A DNA stretch of 64,000 nt from Hofstenia miamia (Eukaryota > Xenacoelomorpha > Acoela), in the NCBI GenBank assembly GCA_004352715.1, contig SCFE01000055.1, forward strand, positions 198,974 through 262,973, read 5' to 3'. Made by a program: the position numbers and the translations under genes. Positions 1 to 11,831 of this stretch are shown in pieces. Under the pieces are notes generated by a model, which saw nothing but the letters and a program-made list of their open reading frames with translations, had not been told where the DNA came from and did not search any database. Position 1 is the first letter of the stretch. Each line of letters begins with the position of its first letter.

Positions 1-4
1 TATA

Positions 5-35
<31 letters not shown>
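1..35. repeat. (TA)n microsatellite
   Basis: Alternating TA with one interruption at the window edge; it probably continues beyond the window. Confidence 0.9.
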
Positions 36-429
36 ATTATTAATAATGTTAATATGTATTTACCTGCAAAACTTAGTTTTGGTATCACTGACCATTTTAA
101 GACATTCAAAGGAAAGTTTTTGCATAAACTTTATTTAATATTGTTTTATTGCGACTGAACTAACTATTTGAATTATGAAAAGCAAACGTGTGTGTAGTCA
201 TAGAGACACCATAAACTCAATGTAGCTCTGGAAGTCCTGCATTTTGAGTGGAAGACGCAACAACTGTTATTCATTGACAAACAAATCTCGCATAAAATGG
301 ACAAATTAGTCCTTCAGCTTCAATTATCATACATACCATCCTACATCGAAAAACCAACAGCAAAAACTTTCATCTAATGCAATAAAATAACAATATATCC
401 TTAAGCAAAATAAATTCGGGAGACTATCT

Positions 430-800
430 AGTAGTTTTTAGAGCTAATGCAGAAAATCGCAAAGGAAATGTTTGATGCAAAGGCAATAGGGTCCGTAACA
501 CCAAAGATATCATTAAACCTCGATATTGCGCGAAATGATAGTCTTTTAAACACTGGAATGAGAATGTTCATCTAATGAAACTAACTGTTTATATTGTGCA
601 AAAAATCACCCATCTTCTGTGTGTCCAGTAAAGAAAGAAGATTCAAGTTACATGTGCTATTGTTTCAAAAATTCAAAAGATGATGAAGTTAAATCTGTCA
701 CAGTAAGACATATTGCAATGTCTTCTAAATGTTCTCTTTATAAAAAATGCAATATATTGAAAAATATAATAAGCCGGGGTGATTGTCTACATGATTGACT
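430..800 (+). mobile_element. Decayed LINE ORF1-like zinc-knuckle segment
   Basis: Translation of the plus strand, with one frame change, gives three cysteine/histidine knuckles in a row: RYCAK followed by a His/Cys pair, then CLYCAKNHPSSVCP, then CYC with a later HIAMSSKCSLYKK. Spaced CCHC knuckles ending in a C-P-x-Y/K type motif are typical of the Gag-like first ORF of jockey and CR1-type non-LTR retrotransposons. The frame is broken on both sides and no reverse transcriptase follows, so this is a fragment. The family call is an inference from motif spacing. Confidence 0.45.
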
Positions 801-1029
801 AGCTAAATATTCACTTCCTTCGTTTATACTTATAAATGCTGAAAATTTTACAAAATTTTGAAAGAAGATTATCTTCTATTCTAGAAAAAGACGAAAAATA
901 TTTGAATGCCTACATATCTGCAATTATGGAATGTTTCCTGAAAACTAAGCATTTAATTCATACTTTATCATAGACTACTTCAATCTTGTAGGAAACGCGA
1001 TTGTAACATGTCACATGGAGGCGGTGGTT

Positions 1030-1320
1030 TATTGTTATCTATACACCTACAATAATGGGCTCGATTTTGTTGTGATTCTAAACACTCTTTTGCATTACGT
1101 GTTACCATGCTTTGAATGTCCTTATAATATTAAATGGTTAATTAAGGAGTGTCATATGCTAAAATTGTGAATAAAAATCATTTTATCAATGTATTACTTA
1201 TTTATTTCTAAAATATTAAAAACACAACAAATGATTTGTTTAAAGTTTATTCATTTATTAAATATCTAATACAGCCCATTGAACTCTCCGTGCATATTTC
1301 AGGTAGTTTCCTAGTATTTA
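1030..1320 (+). repeat. Dispersed repeat, copy A (uninterrupted)
   Basis: This stretch is matched at high identity by 11970-12190 plus 12904-12990, where a 0.7-kb insertion splits it. Shared landmarks include CTCGATTTTGTTG, GGAGTGTCATATGC and TTTATTAAATATCTAAT. No protein was recognised in it. It serves as the empty-site reference for the insertion at 12192-12903. Confidence 0.75.
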
Positions 1321-1790
1321 TCGAAATATCTAAGATATGAAATTCTAGATATTGAGAAAGATGTAAAGTCAATGTGGATTATAATTCAATTTCCACAAAA
1401 CAATAGAAGACAAAACTTATACAGATGCACAGATAATACACTTAACAACTGAATATCCTGATGCAATATTGGTGATTTAATGAATTGTTAATTTTATGGA
1501 ATCTTCGTTATATTGAATCGCATCCAAAAGAAATCAGCTATTTTTAGATCGATTTTGCACCAATACTCCTCATCTATTTTATTCAACTACAAGTTTTAAG
1601 CCTAGTTTTAGCACTTGGGACTATTACTAAAATTTAAAAATCGTTAGCATTCATAAGAACACGAGAAGAACAACTGAAGAGAACCATAAGAACATATAAC
1701 AAAGAATTACAAGTTTCGAAAATTTGTACAGTATTTTATGCAAAGAAAACCATGCAGATGTTCCTTAATAAAGATATATATATATATATA

Positions 1791-2600
1791 NNNNNNNNNN
1801 NNNNNNNNNNNNNNNNNNNNNNNNNNNNNNNNNNNNNNNNNNNNNNNNNNNNNNNNNNNNNNNNNNNNNNNNNNNNNNNNNNNNNNNNNNNNNNNNNNNN
1901 NNNNNNNNNNNNNNNNNNNNNNNNNNNNNNNNNNNNNNNNNNNNNNNNNNNNNNNNNNNNNNNNNNNNNNNNNNNNNNNNNNNNNNNNNNNNNNNNNNNN
2001 NNNNNNNNNNNNNNNNNNNNNNNNNNNNNNNNNNNNNNNNNNNNNNNNNNNNNNNNNNNNNNNNNNNNNNNNNNNNNNNNNNNNNNNNNNNNNNNNNNNN
2101 NNNNNNNNNNNNNNNNNNNNNNNNNNNNNNNNNNNNNNNNNNNNNNNNNNNNNNNNNNNNNNNNNNNNNNNNNNNNNNNNNNNNNNNNNNNNNNNNNNNN
2201 NNNNNNNNNNNNNNNNNNNNNNNNNNNNNNNNNNNNNNNNNNNNNNNNNNNNNNNNNNNNNNNNNNNNNNNNNNNNNNNNNNNNNNNNNNNNNNNNNNNN
2301 NNNNNNNNNNNNNNNNNNNNNNNNNNNNNNNNNNNNNNNNNNNNNNNNNNNNNNNNNNNNNNNNNNNNNNNNNNNNNNNNNNNNNNNNNNNNNNNNNNNN
2401 NNNNNNNNNNNNNNNNNNNNNNNNNNNNNNNNNNNNNNNNNNNNNNNNNNNNNNNNNNNNNNNNNNNNNNNNNNNNNNNNNNNNNNNNNNNNNNNNNNNN
2501 NNNNNNNNNNNNNNNNNNNNNNNNNNNNNNNNNNNNNNNNNNNNNNNNNNNNNNNNNNNNNNNNNNNNNNNNNNNNNNNNNNNNNNNNNNNNNNNNNNNN
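1791..2600. other. Assembly gap (810 N) inside a TA microsatellite
   Basis: The gap is flanked on both sides by alternating TA, so the assembly most likely broke in a long TA repeat. Open frames drawn through it are meaningless. Confidence 0.95.
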
Positions 2601-2625
2601 ATATATATATATATATATATACATG

Positions 2626-3821
2626 TATATATGTTCCATCGTTTATAATAAATTGTTCTATCTAGATGCTTCGAATCATTTTGATTTTGTTTTTAAAAGA
2701 AATTTTGGAAAAAAATATCAAAATAAAGAAAACATAAATTTTAAAAAACCAAATTTTTTGTTAAATTCTTAAAAAAACGTTTTAGATAGCAAATCTGACT
2801 CATAGGTACCTAAACTTTCAAAAAAAAGTATTTTATATTTGAAATAAAATCTACAAAGAACTAAAATAAGAAAGTTTGGTCAAAATGGTGGGTTGAAAAA
2901 TTGCCAAATATCTGAATTTTATATTGCACTACAACTTCCACTAGTCTTTGATTTCTCAAATGTGCAACACGTAGTTTTGAAAAAGACTGCACACAAAGTG
3001 TAACAGAAAAATTCAAATTAACGGTACTAATCTTTTTCTATGTGTAGCAATCTCTGCAAAAATACATGTCTGTATTGTCTAGCTAACATTGATTAGATAA
3101 AAATCATCAAATTAAACACGTATAGAACAAAGACCTCATCTACTGTATACATGCATATAATATTGAGTTCTACTACGTGTTTCTGGTATGTATTTTGGTT
3201 TCCTTATGATAAATGACAGCACTAAATGTTCATAAATGAAAGTCAGAAAGAACTAAAAAATTGTTGGGCCATATTTGTCTTGCTAGGCATTTAAGGGTTT
3301 AACTTAGTAAATATGTTTCTAAGTTTTCATTTACTTGTCTGGAATATGATCCAATCCACTCATCAATGTTCAAAGAGCAATCTAGTTCAAAGAACAGAGA
3401 TAATGATTCTTAATTTTATTTGAGTATTGTTGTAGTATTTATTAACACTAATGGCCATCTTTTTAATATATTGTCTATTTATGAACAAAACAATTATTTG
3501 TTTCCAAATTTGATATGCGTTTACTATTGAGGGTTCGACACTTGGCAAAAAACTGAATGTTAATTTCTATTTAATAAAGTGACCGCAATAGTAAACTATA
3601 TAGGTGCCGCTCGATAAGTATATTTATTAAATTGAAATATATTTTTTCTATTGGCAAAAAACTCACTATATGTTACCATTTAATTCCACTCTAATTAAAA
3701 TAATTGTTCATGGCAAAAGACCTATTTATTGCATTAGGTTCACGCAATTGTTAAAGCTCAACGTCCTAATTAAGGCAGCCTTGTTAAGGCTTTTCCTTGC
3801 CAACTTTGCTAAGTTACAATT
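2626..3821. other. No gene seen; 5' flank or intron of the first MFS gene
   Basis: AT-rich sequence with many stops in all frames. The last 170 bases are open in the MFS frame from an ATG at 3670, but that stretch runs through the presumed splice acceptor and has no counterpart in the paralogues, so it is treated as intron or leader rather than coding. Confidence 0.5.
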
Positions 3822-3832
3822 GTGTATTTTAG
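3822..3832 (+). promoter_or_regulatory. Probable 3' splice acceptor of MFS gene 1
   Basis: GTGTATTTTAG is followed by GCAAAAAA and the start codon 8 bases later. The same arrangement occurs before the other two MFS copies while the sequence further upstream differs. It could accept a cis exon or a trans-spliced leader. Confidence 0.6.
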
Positions 3833-3840
3833 GCAAAAAA

Positions 3841-5106
3841 ATGATGAAAAATTTTCACATGTACTTTTACTCTACCTTACTACTGATGTTGTTTTCATTG
3901 GAGGGCATGAACGACACGATTCTGAACAGCTTCTTCCCCATTGAGGGGAAGAAAAATCATGGTATGTCGAACAGCCAAATTGCCTATTGCATGGCAATGT
4001 TTGATATCGGAGTATCCGTTGGGTTCGTCTTTTGTGTGATGTTCTCTGAATTTGTTAGTAAGTATCTAGAAAAATTAACTTTGTGCAGTGGGATTCTTAC
4101 AGGCATTTTTACTTTTGCCTTTGGCACCACCAACATGATTTACAACAAACATCTCTATATATTAGTCACGTTTTCTTTACGAATATTTAATGGATTAATG
4201 TCATCTTGCATTTGGGGACCTGGCTGGGCACTTCTCTGTTCTCTTTCCCACAATAAATCAACAACCAATAAATTGACTACCTTGGCACTAACTGCAACAT
4301 TTTTTGGATACTTTAGTGCTCCTTTCTGTGGTACAATTCTTTATGTAAACTTTGGATATGGTTGGCCATTTTTTGTAATTGGCCTATTAGAATTTAGTAT
4401 ATCAGTAATATTGCTTGTATACATGTCCATAAAGGCAAGAGAAAAGCAGGAAGAGCAGACAAAAGTTGAACATAAAAAACCTGAGAAAATATTAGCAAAT
4501 TTGTTACAGCCTCATGTAATTATACATGCTTACGTCATTTTTGAAGCAGCTGTACTTATGGGATTTTTCGAAGCAACCATTGCACTTTACCTGAACACAT
4601 TTTCCTTATCAATTTCAGAAATTGGATATATTATAAGTACCAGCTGCATCATTGTCATTTTCTTGTCTTTGCTAAGTGTGTATTTGAACAGCAAGCATTA
4701 TGCTGAAACCAATTTGGTTGGTCAGTTCCTATTTTTCTCTTCAATGATTGTATACTCTTTATCATTTATAAATTCCATGCTGTCATTTTCTGTCGAAATT
4801 GCCATTTCTGGGTTTCTATTACATTCAATTGGAAGAGCTTTCCATGCAGGGTCAACGTCTCTTGTACTAAAACATATTTTCTCTAATGTCTTTGAAGAAA
4901 CTTCAAGAAATTGGGCTAACACGACTGCACTCACGTTGACATCCATATTGTTTTTTTGCGGCAGACTTTTTAGCTTTTCTGCTGTAAGTGGACTCCTCGT
5001 TAAAATTCTTGAATATGAAACTGTGGTTTATGTTTTAATAAGTTCTTCACTTCTTGCATTATGTGGAGAAATTTTTGTTTTTTACAAGCTCAAGATAAAT
5101 GCGTAG
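3841..5106 (+). CDS. MFS transporter, SLC18B1-like (copy 1)
   Basis: A 421-residue membrane protein with twelve hydrophobic segments in two groups of six, split by a charged loop near residues 198-220 (AREKQEEQTKVEHKKPEK). Family features include NDTILNSFFPIE after TM1, SNSQIAYCMAMFD in TM2, LRIFNGLMSS in TM4, APFCGTILYVNFGY in TM5 and FGWPFFVIG-like TM6 entry. The layout and these motifs resemble SLC18B1 (vesicular polyamine/amine transporter relatives, proton-driven) more than other MFS groups, but divergence is high and the substrate cannot be read. The start is the ATG at 3841 because the paralogues align there (M-x-NFHMY) right after a shared splice acceptor; a longer frame from 3670 is probably read-through of an intron. 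The coding exon has no internal intron. No AATAAA was seen close behind the stop. Confidence 0.85.
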   Translation: MMKNFHMYFYSTLLLMLFSLEGMNDTILNSFFPIEGKKNHGMSNSQIAYCMAMFDIGVSVGFVFCVMFSEFVSKYLEKLTLCSGILTGIFTFAFGTTNMIYNKHLYILVTFSLRIFNGLMSSCIWGPGWALLCSLSHNKSTTNKLTTLALTATFFGYFSAPFCGTILYVNFGYGWPFFVIGLLEFSISVILLVYMSIKAREKQEEQTKVEHKKPEKILANLLQPHVIIHAYVIFEAAVLMGFFEATIALYLNTFSLSISEIGYIISTSCIIVIFLSLLSVYLNSKHYAETNLVGQFLFFSSMIVYSLSFINSMLSFSVEIAISGFLLHSIGRAFHAGSTSLVLKHIFSNVFEETSRNWANTTALTLTSILFFCGRLFSFSAVSGLLVKILEYETVVYVLISSSLLALCGEIFVFYKLKINA

Positions 5107-6951
5107 ACATAATTCAATCATTTAATCCAGAGATGTTTTTGTGAATTGACCTGGCCTGTCTCATACTTTGTGCCCTGCCTCATTTCTACCGGCCCCATGT
5201 TGCCCCACACTTTATTTTTCTTCCGTCCGAAAGTGCCTCAACCAAAAATTTCTACTCCAACAACTACTTGCGATATATTATTACCCCGTTTTCGTTCTAT
5301 TGAAACTTTCATAGCACTACACCATGCCCCAAATGGCAAATACTTTGAACCCTTGCTGCATAGAAGATACAGAATCATTTCTTTGAAATGCCACCTCTAC
5401 TAGTTCTACCAATAGGAATTTAATAACCGAGGTGATGACAATACATATTAAAAAAATTATTAGTAGCAACATATAATTTAATTTAAACTCTTTAAAGCTA
5501 AGATTTTATTCAATGTATTTATGCAAAGTTAATTGCATAACTTCCAGTGCAATTGCAAAACCTATTGATGACAAATCAGATAAAGTAGATCTTTGTATCT
5601 TTGAATTATTTAACAGAATCAAATTTCAACAAGATTTAGAAATCCATGGTAATTGATTTTTCAAAATGCGGCAACATTTTGTCAAGCAGAGAACTTTGAT
5701 GTAAGAAGAATACTTTTTACAATCTCAAAATTGGCAATTTTTTGGTTCATTTTTCTCAACTCAAGATTGCTTTTGCCCTAATTTTGCCGCATACCTGCAC
5801 CGAATTGCCCCACCCTGCCCATGGGTTGACCTACCCCATTTCCATCTCTTGTTTAATTGCTAAAAGAGCGTTTCAATAACACATTACTAAAAAATACGTT
5901 GCAATAAATTTATTGTAATACATTTATTAGCGCAGAATTTCATCGCCATAATATTGAAATATGCTGAAATATTATTGTGGTAGGTGTATTTTGAGAAATT
6001 TCTGCTTGGCTTATTATTTTTGTTTCTTAACCTAGATTTCAAGAAATAAGCAACATAATAACATTAAAATTGTGCCTTGTGTAAAAGAACTCTTTGGCTG
6101 CAATATTTAATGGAAGAATGTAATTATGCTCAACAATATAGAAGTCCACGATTACTTTAGAGTGTGATTCCATTTGTAATCATCTTGTTTAAGAAGAAAT
6201 CATCAGATTAACAAAAACAAATTTCTCAATAACCAAATACAAGTCTAGCGATGACTTCATACAGAGTAGTAAATAAGCTGTGCTGTTCACTTACCGACTT
6301 GCGCTGGTATAGGGCGAAACTTACGTCCCAGGGCGGAAAACGGACAAGGTATGTGTCAAACAAGTGTATGAATTTTTTTTGAGCTATTTTTGCATTTTCA
6401 ATATAGCACTTATTAAATATAAATGATTTGCTTGAGCTGTGTGTGATTCGTTTATATGAATTGATTCAAATTGTTGGGAAAACTTGCGCTCTTGTAAATA
6501 GTACAATTAAAATGTACAAGATTTGAAAACAAGTTTTTTAGAAATTGTTATTTTTGTTATGTTGATACATACAGTTTTTGTTTATTTTTGTTTCCATGCT
6601 ACCTATTTTAAAGATGTATCTACCTTTAATCGATAGGCATTTATAAAAATTTGTAAGTAATCGCCTTCAAGTATCAGAGTAAAGGGAAACTTTGTTTATA
6701 ATCACACTTAAAGATATTTTTGTTCAGTTCTTATTTTTTCAATTTAGAGTATGCACGAAATTGAGTTGAGTTTGAATTTTGGGTTTGGTGGGCTAAGGCC
6801 ACGTGTTTGATTAAGCTAATTTTTAGTAATCTACTAGTTATAAAAAGAATAATTGAAATTTGCATATTTATTGTAGGCATTTATATAGAAAAATTCCAGC
6901 GACTTATTGCAATGAATTCTCATTTGTGAATTACTAACATAATATACTAAT
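5107..6951. other. No gene supported
   Basis: Mostly AT-rich and stop-dense. Two C-rich patches (about 5146-5260 and 5770-5845, with repeated TGCCCCAC-like words) stand out in composition but gave no recognisable protein or terminal repeats. A short stretch near 6400-6440 recurs loosely near 22360-22400. Confidence 0.4.
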
Positions 6952-6973
6952 AATATATATATATATATATATA
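6952..6973. repeat. (TA)n microsatellite
   Basis: Short alternating TA run. Confidence 0.9.
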
Positions 6974-6998
6974 ATGCATGCTTAATACATACTTAGCA

Positions 6999-7110
6999 GA
7001 GTTGGAATCGGTTCGGGAGAATCGAAGGTTCAGTTCAGTTCGGTTTCGGGTCCAAAATCCTAGAAAAATCAAGTACGGTTCCGAGTAAGCCCAAATTTTC
7101 CGGGAAAACG
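6999..7110 (+). mobile_element. Candidate hAT 5' end (GC-rich subterminal repeats)
   Basis: CAGAGTTGGAATCGGTTCGG opens a stretch with several repeats of TTCGGTTTCGG-like words, the layout of hAT termini, and resembles the ends of the MITE at 39741-40172. A hAT transposase relic lies 0.8 kb downstream in the same orientation. No matching right end was found. Confidence 0.35.
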
Positions 7111-7799
7111 CCAGTTACTTCAATTAAAAAAAACATGGTTTTAACTAGTATTTTATATACACATGGTGATGTTTTGAGATAATTGTTTTAAAAAATTCAT
7201 ATCTATTTCAACCGGTTTCAATTTGATTCAATCTTTGACATTTAAAGGATTGTCATTGTCCGTATTTACAAAAATAGTACGACATTCAGTTCCTTCGACA
7301 TTATTTTTAATATTCATTAGATTTCTTTTCCTATCAGGAAACAACCGAAGAGTGGGATTTAATATTATAAGCAGTCTAAAAAGAGAACAATACATTATCA
7401 TTCATTTGAAATTTTGGTCACTATAGATTTATAAAAATATTTTCTTTTACCATAAGCTTCCTTTGGTCCATTTAAAAGAACAAACCGGTTTTCAAATGAA
7501 AGAGGAGATTCTCCTCTATCAAGTAGTTCTTTCAGATTGAGCATAACTTTAATATTTTTGAGCTATAAGAGTTTAAAATTGATCCGATATTGTGATTTGT
7601 TTTTTCGTCTCGTACTCGTACGACTTAAGAGATATGGTGGAAGAATAATGGCTTAGCATTTTATACATTACACATTCTTTCGCACGATGGCGTACAAAAT
7701 CTAACCTCCCCACCCCCCTTAGCGTAATGAGTTGTAAAGCAATCACAAAACCTGGAAATTTAAATTTTATAGTAGAGCCAATTGAAAACCGTTATTTCG

Positions 7800-8700
7800 T
7801 TTTTAAAAACTCTTGTGCTACATCTGCATTAAAAGGGATAATGTCGCAAGCGCAAACCGCCAGGGAATGAAGAACATTTTTACCCAAGGCCATATACACT
7901 ACTTAATTTCGTTTTTGAACAGTAATATACTCCTGGGCAATGTCTGTGAAACTGTTTGCAGCCCTAAAATATTTTTTGCTGCCATTAATAAAGGACGATG
8001 AGGTTTCAATTGCAGTTGATATATGGACAGATGATCTTCATAGGCTGTGTTTATTAATGAAACTTTTACGTTACGTCATAATTTACCTGTAGTAAAGCCA
8101 TTTAGTGTACTAAAGGCACGCTGGTGAAAACATTGAGTTGAAACTTTTGACCATTCTCATGTTCTCTTGCATCAATCCTGCAAATTTGACTCTGGTATCG
8201 GATTACGTTGCAAATATGGTCAATGGTCTATCAGTTTTTGTTCAATTAGTCTGTCAGTCTACCATATATTATACTCTGCCATTGAAAATACATGAGACTT
8301 AACAAATTGGCAAATTCCTGCTATGAAGCAGTATAAATTGCAATGCGTGGAGAATTTGCTTCTTACGCCCAGAATACCACTTGAATTCAGGAACTAATCC
8401 GGGCCATTGATAAGCACCTTTCCGACACCAGAATTTGGGCTGACCCTTTCAACAGGGCTGCATCAATATCAATAGTGAAATCTAGGTCTAGCGTCTTGAA
8501 GAACGCAACCGTTTTAGTTTGATTGCAAATATTGATAGTATATTTAATGGAGAACTGCACAATTCTACAATTCATTTGGTAGTACTGTGTCTCTGCAAGA
8601 CGGTTGGTTTTTGTTCAAGCCTAAGCAATGATTAGCTTCAATCAAATTCTTAAAAGACTATCTAGTGAAAGAATTTGGATACAAAATTTTATTAATCCTT
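7800..8700 (+). mobile_element. hAT transposase relic (central part)
   Basis: Around 8000-8040 the plus strand encodes SIAVDIWTDD, matching the first catalytic block of hAT transposases (x-x-x-D-x-W-T). Further on, after frame changes, come SDYVANMVNGLS (hAT block with the SDxxxNMxNA pattern) near 8200-8240 and weaker hAT-like sequence to about 8700. Stops and frameshifts break it throughout, so it is a dead copy. Cut-and-paste transposition in the nucleus is the family role. Confidence 0.5.
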
Positions 8701-8840
8701 CATGGCTTACCATTGGATGTACACATTCTTAGATCATATTTTTTAGAAATTTTCTTTCATACCAGTCGGGCAATTCAAAGGTCACTTGAAACATGATATT
8801 ATAATATGGACATTAAAACTCCAAAATGTCTACTGCATCA

Positions 8841-9862
8841 ACTACCCACGTAGCCAAATACTGGTGGACCACCAGTGGCAGATACGGTGGCCCACCAGGT
8901 GGGTTTTGGCCGCCCGTGCACCAGTGGACCACCAGTGGCTAGCTGGTGGTCCACTGTTGGCTAATTGGTGGGCCACTGGTGGCAAAAATATGATTTAAGC
9001 ATTAGAGCAATGTCTCAAATGTAGCAACAGCAAATTTTTATATTAATAGAGTTTAAACATTGCAGTTTAAACTAACACAAACCCAAGAAAGGGTTGAAGG
9101 AAATGCTAGCAAGCTCACAATTTATATTGAATTAAGATTGACAATGGAAAGTATAATGAATTTTTTATTATAAGCAATAACAACAAGCACACAAAAATGC
9201 CCAATTTAGATTTAATTTTCAATTTCCGAAGAAATTGCAATTTTTAAACATTATTTTTTTTAATAATTAAAAATATATTTTGCCCAATTTTAGGTATTCA
9301 TGTAGACATTGATTTCAAGGTCCACAAATAATCGTGAATAAATTATTTTGAAATTTCATTCTGCCTATATATCTTATAATTTTTGCAAACGGAAAATTGC
9401 AAAAAAGCTCTTCACAATGAATTTTATATGTTTATGAGATCTAAGAGAGCATAATAATGAATAATATTTTACTNNNNNNNNNNNNNNNNNNNNNNNNNNN
9501 NNNNNNNNNNNNNNNNNNNNNNNNNNNNNNNNNNNNNNNNNNNNNNNNNNNNNNNNNNNNNNNNNNNNNNNNNNNNNNNNNNNNNNNNNNNNNNNNNNNN
9601 NNNNNNNNNNNNNNNNNNNNNNNNAGAGAGCATAATAATGAATAATATTTTACTTGCAAGCATTAGCTCATATATTATTTATGATTAAGAGTAAATCAGA
9701 TGTCACTAGTGGTCCACCAGTGGTCCACTGGTGGCTATGAGTGGCTGTAATTGCCACTCCTGCCACTGCTTCCCCACCAGTGGTCCACTGGTGGGAACTG
9801 GTGGCCGCTATGCCACTCATTCCCCACCAGTGGACCACTGGTGGTGGCTACATGGGTAGTAA
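8841..9862. mobile_element. Terminal-inverted-repeat element with CCAGTGG palindrome arrays
   Basis: The left end CTACCCACGTAGCCA and the right end TGGCTACATGGGTAG are inverted copies of each other. Inside each end lie arrays of self-complementary words of the type CCAGTGGACCACTGG and CTGGTGG, far richer in GC than the surroundings. The middle is AT-rich, shows no transposase and contains an assembly gap. No clear target duplication was found. Confidence 0.55.
9474..9624. other. Assembly gap (151 N) with identical 30-bp flanks
   Basis: The 30 bases before the gap (9444-9473) are repeated exactly after it (9625-9654), which suggests two overlapping contigs joined with an arbitrary gap, or a local tandem repeat. 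Confidence 0.9.
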
Positions 9863-10072
9863 GGATTCATTTTCTATCTCCAATGCGGATTTTCTTATTG
9901 ATTTCCGGGCTGCTGAAAATAATGAAGTTAATCGATGATAATGCCATTTCTTAGTACATTGGATATTCATCAATGTCCATATCAATGGTATTCCCAAATC
10001 ATGGAAAAATAATACACCTTCACATTATTAAAAAGGCTGGTACAAAAATTCCTTCAAGAGCCACTTATAGTT

Positions 10073-11036
10073 CCCTACTAACACGAACTTGTCTTTTGGA
10101 CGTCCTTAAGTCAACATTTATAGCCGTCCAAAAGACGTCAATATCAGCCCTCATAATGTACTCAAAAACGACATGATTTGCGAATAAATAAAGTATTATT
10201 CATGATTTTCCAAATCCCTTTCAAATGAACTAAAGTAACTTAATCCGATAACGTTTACAACCTATGTTTGTTATTACTGAACTTCGTAATATTTAAACGC
10301 AATCGAACTTCTAGTAGTTTCACTTACAATTTATGCCACTAATATCATTTATAAAGAAGAATTTAATAGCTTTCCTTTTGACACATCTAATTTCACTCTT
10401 GGAAACGTTGAAAATTTTTTATTCCTTGCTATTTTTCTTAAAAATATTAACGTTTCTAAACAAAGTTTAATCATTTCTTTATAAAGTCACATAATATATT
10501 AAATAGAAAATTTATGATTGAATGAATTATTCCATTTTTTTAAAAACATGCATTAATTTTAAACATAAATATTTTATACAGGTTAGAATGATTTATGCAA
10601 ATATATATTTTGACTTCAACAATATCTTAAAATGTAAATATTAATAAAAAGTGAATAGACGTATACTAGTGAAATTAATGAAAAAGCAAATATATAACAA
10701 ATTTTGCACTTTACAAACGTGTATTTAAGTGTCAACATTTCTATTATAAGAGACTTCTTTATAAATGATAATAATGATGGTGTTTGTCAGCAAAATGAGT
10801 AGGAAGCGTGATTGTGAGTAAATTTCAAAAGCATGGTTACAAAAATCACATGTTGTAAAAGATATCACAATTAAATAACTTCATACAAAAAGTTTGTGGC
10901 AAATAATGAATAACATTTTATTTATTAGCAAATCACGTCGTTTTTGTGTCCAGTATGAGGACAGATATTGACGTCTTTTGGACGGCTATAAATGTTAACA
11001 TAAGGACATCCAAAAGACAACTTCGTGTTACTAGGG
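10073..11036. mobile_element. Non-autonomous DNA element with long (~140 bp) inverted ends
   Basis: The left arm, about 10073-10205, is matched in reverse complement by about 10900-11036, beginning CCCTA-N-TAACACGAA and running through GTCCAAAAGACGTCAATATC and GATTTGC-AATAAATAAA. Within each arm GTCTTTTGGACG and CGTCCAAAAGAC form a further hairpin. The centre has no recognisable protein. Ends this long suit a foldback or Mutator-like MITE; the superfamily is not assigned. Confidence 0.75.
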
Positions 11037-11545
11037 TTGCTCTATGAAAACCAAAAACAATAAATTAGTTTTAAGGAATGTCTTGTTTCTTACCTGGGTG
11101 TATGTTTCTACATAATTTGCAATGGGCTATGTAAATTAATCGAAGTTAACCAATTAGAGTTGAAATCCTTATAAAGACCTACCTGATCAAGTTAGTTATT
11201 AATTATTTCCACCCTATACGACTGAGCAATCAAGATTAATGAACTTCGGACTTGTAATTATTTAGATATATTGATCTAAGTGCCACCCTTAATCCCTCAT
11301 CCTGCGAATTATCGCTGAGCGACCCGCACTGATGTACTCAAGATGCTCAACTACCCCAGAAAAAAGGGTTAGGCATTTTAGTTATGATACTTTATATAAG
11401 CCCTTTACTAATGAAGCTGCAAGGAAATTTAAAATACCGCAGTATCAGAATTGGTGCTGGTCTATTCATTTGGGTGTATGTTTACTTTTTTCATGCCATT
11501 GTTAAAATAATCCTAGTTTCCTTTACAACTTGGTAGTTATCATTT

Positions 11546-11831
11546 TAGTTTTTGAGCTACTGCAGGTAAACGGTATTTTGGGTTGTACCGATTTCAAGAC
11601 ATGGTTATGCGTGGATGCTATTTGATTAAAAAGTTCAACGTCATAACCTCATACAGTACAACAATATGTTAAAGTAGGCATTTAAATCGCATTGTATAGA
11701 TATTATCAACAATAATGACCTTAAACTTTTTAATCAAAAAGCATTAACACATAATCATGTCTTGAAATCGGTAATACCCAAAGATCATCTTACAATTTTG
11801 AGATCCCATTTACCTGCTGTAGCGAAAACTA
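11546..11831. mobile_element. Foldback/MITE-like inverted repeat element
   Basis: About 95-120 bases at the left (TAGTTTTT, GCTAC-GCAGGTAAA, ACCGATTTCAAGACATG, TTGATTAAAAAGTT) recur inverted at the right, leaving a short centre. It would fold almost end to end. Small indels separate the arms, so it is not young. Confidence 0.65.

Noticed and set aside
1707-2772. Long open frames over the 810-base gap
   Set aside because: They consist of N and TA repeats only; the same holds for frames over the other gaps.
3670-3840. N-terminal extension of MFS copy 1 from an earlier ATG
   Set aside because: It crosses a conserved acceptor-like TTTAG and has no counterpart in the two paralogues.
5146-5845. 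C-rich patches as terminal repeats of an element
   Set aside because: The words TGCCCCAC recur but no inverted or long direct repeat between the patches could be aligned.
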